From Tetracentron sinense (taxonomy: Eukaryota > Streptophyta > Magnoliopsida > Trochodendrales > Trochodendraceae), in the NCBI GenBank assembly GCA_015143295.1, contig CM026565.1:32744052-32808051 (forward strand): a stretch of DNA of 64,000 bases. Direction: 5' to 3'. Position 1 is the first letter of the stretch. Every line of letters begins with the position of its first letter. The notes under the pieces are model-generated. The model saw only the letters and a list, made by a program, of their open reading frames with translations, was not told the origin of the DNA and did not search any database. Of this stretch, positions 63,601 to 64,000 are shown piece by piece. A program made the position numbers and the translations under genes.

Positions 63601-63985
63601 AGCTTCTTTGGACAGCCCTACAACATAAATATATTTGGTTGGAATCTATGAAGCCAAGGTTTCTGGGAAACTTCCAAACAAAACTCTTACAGAAAAGGGG
63701 AATAATACCTCTGCTTTCATATAGAACTTCCTTAGGTGATACCTGAAATCAAAACCCAATACAGAAAATAAAATAAAAAATTAAAATTAGTGAACATTAT
63801 CAGAATGCACATTTTAAATTTTAAAAATAGGAAGGTGGAATAAAAGAGCTTACTTGCATCAATAAAGCTCCCAAAGCCGCACAAGAAGCATCATCATATA
63901 TGGAACCAACCCAAAATTTTAAAGCAGCACAATCAACGAAAGCAAATCCAAATACAGTTGAACCATTCTCCAACCCACAGCTCCC
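44156..63985 (-). CDS. MSH7: MSH7 DNA mismatch-repair protein (MutS homologue), 3' part
   Basis: MSH7 is a plant-specific MSH6-like MutS protein. It pairs with MSH2 (MutS-gamma) in the nucleus and binds base-base mismatches; this is known for the family. Eleven exons: 63985-63854, 63742-63709, 63617-63570, 55771-55572, 55480-55354, 55225-54948, 50650-50456, 49394-48978, 48847-48751, 47445-47318, 44638-44156. They total 2139 bp, 712 codons plus TAG, with no internal stop. Visible in order: connector region ([16 protein letters not shown]), lever/clamp core ([11 protein letters not shown]), Walker [10 protein letters not shown], the [14 protein letters not shown] signature, Walker [17 protein letters not shown], switch ATHYH, and C-terminal [18 protein letters not shown]. 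The N-terminal PCNA-binding and mismatch-contact domains (about 400 residues in known members) lie beyond base 64000. The length and the [13 protein letters not shown] tail favour MSH7 over MSH6. The gene looks intact. Confidence 0.93.
44639..46431. other. MSH7 intron, unassigned part
   Basis: AT-rich. Repeats of ATAACATAAAATATAGGAAT (45035-45125) and GACTCGGCTGAGT-like words (45640-45720; 46195-46350). Confidence 0.45.
46440..47056. mobile_element. 617-bp hAT element in MSH7 intron
   Basis: Ends CAGGGGCGGAGCCAGG and CCTGGCTCCGCCCCTG with a perfect 8-bp duplication CATGTATT (46432-46439; 47057-47064). Inside are two C runs (46553-46572; 47017-47031) and a nested foldback repeat (about 46615-46880). 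Confidence 0.92.
47318..47445 (-). CDS. MSH7: MSH7 exon with Walker B
   Basis: This is a 128-bp exon, [18 protein letters not shown] through [19 protein letters not shown], with acceptor ACTGTAG and donor GCT|GTGAGT. It carries the ABC signature and the Walker B Asp-Glu. Confidence 0.95.
47763..47921. mobile_element. Small MITE, relative of 10749-10919
   Basis: Ends ATAATGCTAGGCCCTCTTTCC and (reverse) GGCAATGCTATGTACACTTTC, with the GTGGACCCC centre also seen in the other copy. Target duplication unclear. Confidence 0.55.
48751..48847 (-). CDS. MSH7: MSH7 exon
   Basis: This is a 97-bp exon, [19 protein letters not shown] through ATDRIMTGE, with acceptor ACTTGCAG and donor GAGA|GTGAGT. It carries the MutS FTRLGATD block and ends in phase 1. 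Confidence 0.93.
48978..49394 (-). CDS. MSH7: MSH7 exon with Walker A
   Basis: This is a 417-bp exon (139 codons) after acceptor GATTCCAG, from [15 protein letters not shown] to CLAVILAQ at donor CAG|GTTTGT. It holds [19 protein letters not shown] and the nucleotide-binding P-loop [15 protein letters not shown]. Confidence 0.95.
50456..50650 (-). CDS. MSH7: MSH7 exon
   Basis: This is a 195-bp exon (65 codons), [19 protein letters not shown] through [13 protein letters not shown], with acceptor GTGATACAG and donor CAG|GTTGGC. Phase is 0 at both ends. Confidence 0.9.
50840..51090 (+). mobile_element. LINE 3' UTR fragment
   Basis: Reads TTTAGTTTGCATCTCTGTAA, then CTTATTACCGATCCAAAAAAAA, like a LINE 3' end with poly-A at 51081-51091. 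Confidence 0.5.
51400..52000 (+). mobile_element. LINE RT and zinc-region remnant
   Basis: Plus-strand text shows DRKLLMPLL and [14 protein letters not shown] at 51455-51530, matching the RT start block (PKK.GA.E..DFRP) with changes, followed after a deletion by [14 protein letters not shown] (about 51745), typical of the 3' region. Confidence 0.5.
52000..54726. other. MSH7 intron, mostly unassigned
   Basis: GGAACTTT-type words until 52500, then no recognised element. Confidence 0.4.
54727..54961. repeat. Tandem copies of an MSH7 exon end and splice donor
   Basis: ATGCCCAGAAAATAACCAGT through TACTCTCTGTTTCAGAA (54727-54811) recurs as 54846-54961, the second ending inside exon 55225-54948. 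The intronic copy repeats the exon's last bases and donor (minus: CTGAAACAGAGA|GTATGT versus CTGAAACAGCGA|GTATGT). Confidence 0.85.
54948..55225 (-). CDS. MSH7: MSH7 exon (core/lever domain)
   Basis: This is a 278-bp exon starting [20 protein letters not shown] and ending GKKILKQR at donor CGA|GTATGT. It contains [15 protein letters not shown], typical of the MutS core. The end of this exon and its donor have been copied into the adjacent intron (see the repeat at 54727-54961). Confidence 0.9.
55354..55480 (-). CDS. MSH7: MSH7 exon with GC splice donor
   Basis: This is a 127-bp exon, [20 protein letters not shown] through [15 protein letters not shown]. Its acceptor is AAAACAG. Its 3' boundary reads CCCTCAG|GCAAGT: the only in-frame join to the next exon (CTLYKYLD-type sequence after TTTTCAG) uses a GC donor. 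GC-AG introns with otherwise perfect donor context are a known minor class. Confidence 0.88.
55572..55771 (-). CDS. MSH7: MSH7 exon
   Basis: This is a 200-bp exon after acceptor CCCTGTAG, encoding [15 protein letters not shown] through [14 protein letters not shown]. The donor is ATG|GTAAGC. It aligns with the MSH7 core domain I remember and ends in phase 0. Confidence 0.9.
55772..57370. other. MSH7 intron, unassigned part
   Basis: From 56590 to 57330 the base composition is more balanced and short frames occur, but no known domain was recognised. Confidence 0.4.
57378..57910. mobile_element. 533-bp MITE with a GGTGGT-rich core
   Basis: Ends GGGCTTCTTTGGCATCA and (reverse) GGGGTCATTTGGCATCA; TTAA on both sides (57374-57377; 57911-57914). 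PIF/Harbinger elements duplicate TWA, so this is the likeliest group. Core 57535-57720 is G-rich. Confidence 0.65.
58037..58565. mobile_element. hAT-like MITE, AT-rich
   Basis: Ends AGGGCTGTAAACGGAGTGG and (reverse) AGGGCTGTAAACGGTTGC with CCGATT/CGGATA words inside. No clean 8-bp duplication found. Confidence 0.6.
59485..59862. mobile_element. Second copy of the GGAAGCGAG hAT MITE (inverted)
   Basis: Matches 11146-11568 in reverse along its length: ATAGTTGTAGGGAAGC at one end, CTCTGGTAACTATG at the other. Target duplication not evident. Confidence 0.75.
60634..60691. repeat. (TA)n(GA)n compound microsatellite
   Basis: TA repeat 60635-60655 followed by GA repeat to 60690. Confidence 0.95.
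60707..61016 (-). pseudogene. Endogenous mitovirus-like RNA polymerase relic, downstream part
   Basis: This minus-strand frame, open from the solo LTR edge to the TGA near 60707, contains HDWCM, then DGTFNQ..P and a following FSYD.SS. stretch. These are hallmarks I recognise from the RNA-dependent RNA polymerase of mitoviruses (Narnavirales-type, mitochondrial), which exist as old DNA copies in plant mitochondrial and nuclear genomes. Changes in and after the FSYD block and a missing catalytic GDD region show that it is a broken relic. The piece starts at the 5-bp duplication 61012-61016. Below about 60830 the match is uncertain. It lies in a 7.8-kb MSH7 intron, sense to the gene. The alternative is a mitochondrial DNA insert carrying it. 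Confidence 0.72.
61394..61402 (+). promoter_or_regulatory. LTR TATA box
   Basis: CTATAAATA about 380 bp into the solo LTR, following the GATCGATCG repeat cluster; placed as a Pol II core promoter. Confidence 0.55.
62238..62410. repeat. About 100-bp duplication in the solo LTR
   Basis: CATAAACATTGCATACGCCT then GATAGACTGAATAAGCCTAA occurs from 62239 and again from 62334. Confidence 0.88.
63071..63194 (-). pseudogene. Endogenous mitovirus-like RNA polymerase relic, upstream part
   Basis: Across the solo LTR, the minus-strand frame continues upstream in the same register when one copy of the duplication is discounted. It reads a GK.R motif directly at the LTR edge, as expected just upstream of the block seen at 61016. 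It stays open for about 41 codons up to a TAG at 63197-63195; beyond that nothing recognisable remains. Confidence 0.6.
63570..63617 (-). CDS. MSH7: MSH7 short exon
   Basis: This is a 48-bp exon, [16 protein letters not shown], after acceptor GTTGTAG and before donor CAG|GTGCGG. It is followed by a 7.8-kb intron that contains the mitovirus-like relic and a solo LTR. Confidence 0.86.
63709..63742 (-). CDS. MSH7: MSH7 micro-exon
   Basis: This is a 34-bp exon, [11 protein letters not shown] plus one base, between acceptor GATTTCAG and donor GAG|GTATTA. It joins in frame to both neighbours and matches the conserved VSPKEVLY block. It is too short for ORF finding but supported by homology and splice sites. 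Confidence 0.85.
63854..63985 (-). CDS. MSH7: MSH7 exon (first in window)
   Basis: This is a 132-bp exon (44 codons) between acceptor ATCTTAG and donor CAA|GTAAGC. It holds [19 protein letters not shown] and then [11 protein letters not shown], matching the connector domain of plant MSH7. Phase is 0 at both ends. Confidence 0.9.
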
Positions 63986-64000
63986 CTAAGATGAAATCCA

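Noticed and set aside
44156-63985. MSH6 instead of MSH7
   Set aside because: C-terminal length and residues around [13 protein letters not shown] and VSPKEVLY fit plant MSH7 as I know it; phylogeny would be decisive.

Overview
This is repeat-rich nuclear DNA of a flowering plant. I infer this from plant-type intron/exon structure in recognisable plant genes, very long introns, and L1-type LINEs, hAT/Mutator/Harbinger-like MITEs, SINEs and solo LTRs of the kinds common in angiosperms. The species cannot be named from the sequence alone.

Two genes lie on the minus strand in the same orientation, and both run off the window. (1) Bases 1-24792 hold the 5' part of a plant spatacsin (SPG11-like) gene. 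It starts at the ATG at 24792 and I resolve six exons (24792-23897, 18331-18187, 10496-10218, 10069-9902, 9785-9570, 723-629), with introns of 5.6, 7.7, 0.15, 0.12 and 8.8 kb. The next exon must lie left of base 1. (2) Bases 44156-63985 hold the 3' part of MSH7, a plant-specific MutS homologue. I resolve eleven exons giving 712 uninterrupted codons, from the middle of the protein to the stop at 44156; the N-terminal part lies right of base 64000. One MSH7 intron starts with GC instead of GT. All exon joins are phase-consistent, so both genes look intact here despite the intron load.

The rest is mobile-element debris in layers. Spatacsin introns: a hAT-type element with an 8-bp target duplication (1097-3355), a minus-strand L1 LINE (about 3826-6900), RNase H pieces of other LINEs, a SINE split by a hAT MITE (10979-11610), a 340-bp hAT MITE (12337-12676), a 2.7-kb solo LTR with two minisatellites (14446-17158), and a dead L1 with a FAND active site (about 19336-22888). 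Intergenic 24793-44155: SINE-like repeats, a complete but degenerate Copia element with target duplication, primer site and polypurine tract (26891-30825) whose 5' LTR is split by a larger LTR-like insertion, hAT and long-TIR MITEs, a reversed Ty3-type LTR region, a tandem TRIM-like LTR unit, and a 966-bp Mutator-like foldback element whose edge was later tandemly duplicated. MSH7 introns: a hAT element, LINE fragments, a duplicated splice-donor region and, most strikingly, a mitovirus-like RNA polymerase relic (60707-61016 and 63071-63194) split by a solo LTR with a perfect 5-bp target duplication.

No rRNA, tRNA gene or CRISPR array was recognised. Bacterial-style operons do not apply. Element families are named from termini, target duplications and motifs only; no database search was possible.
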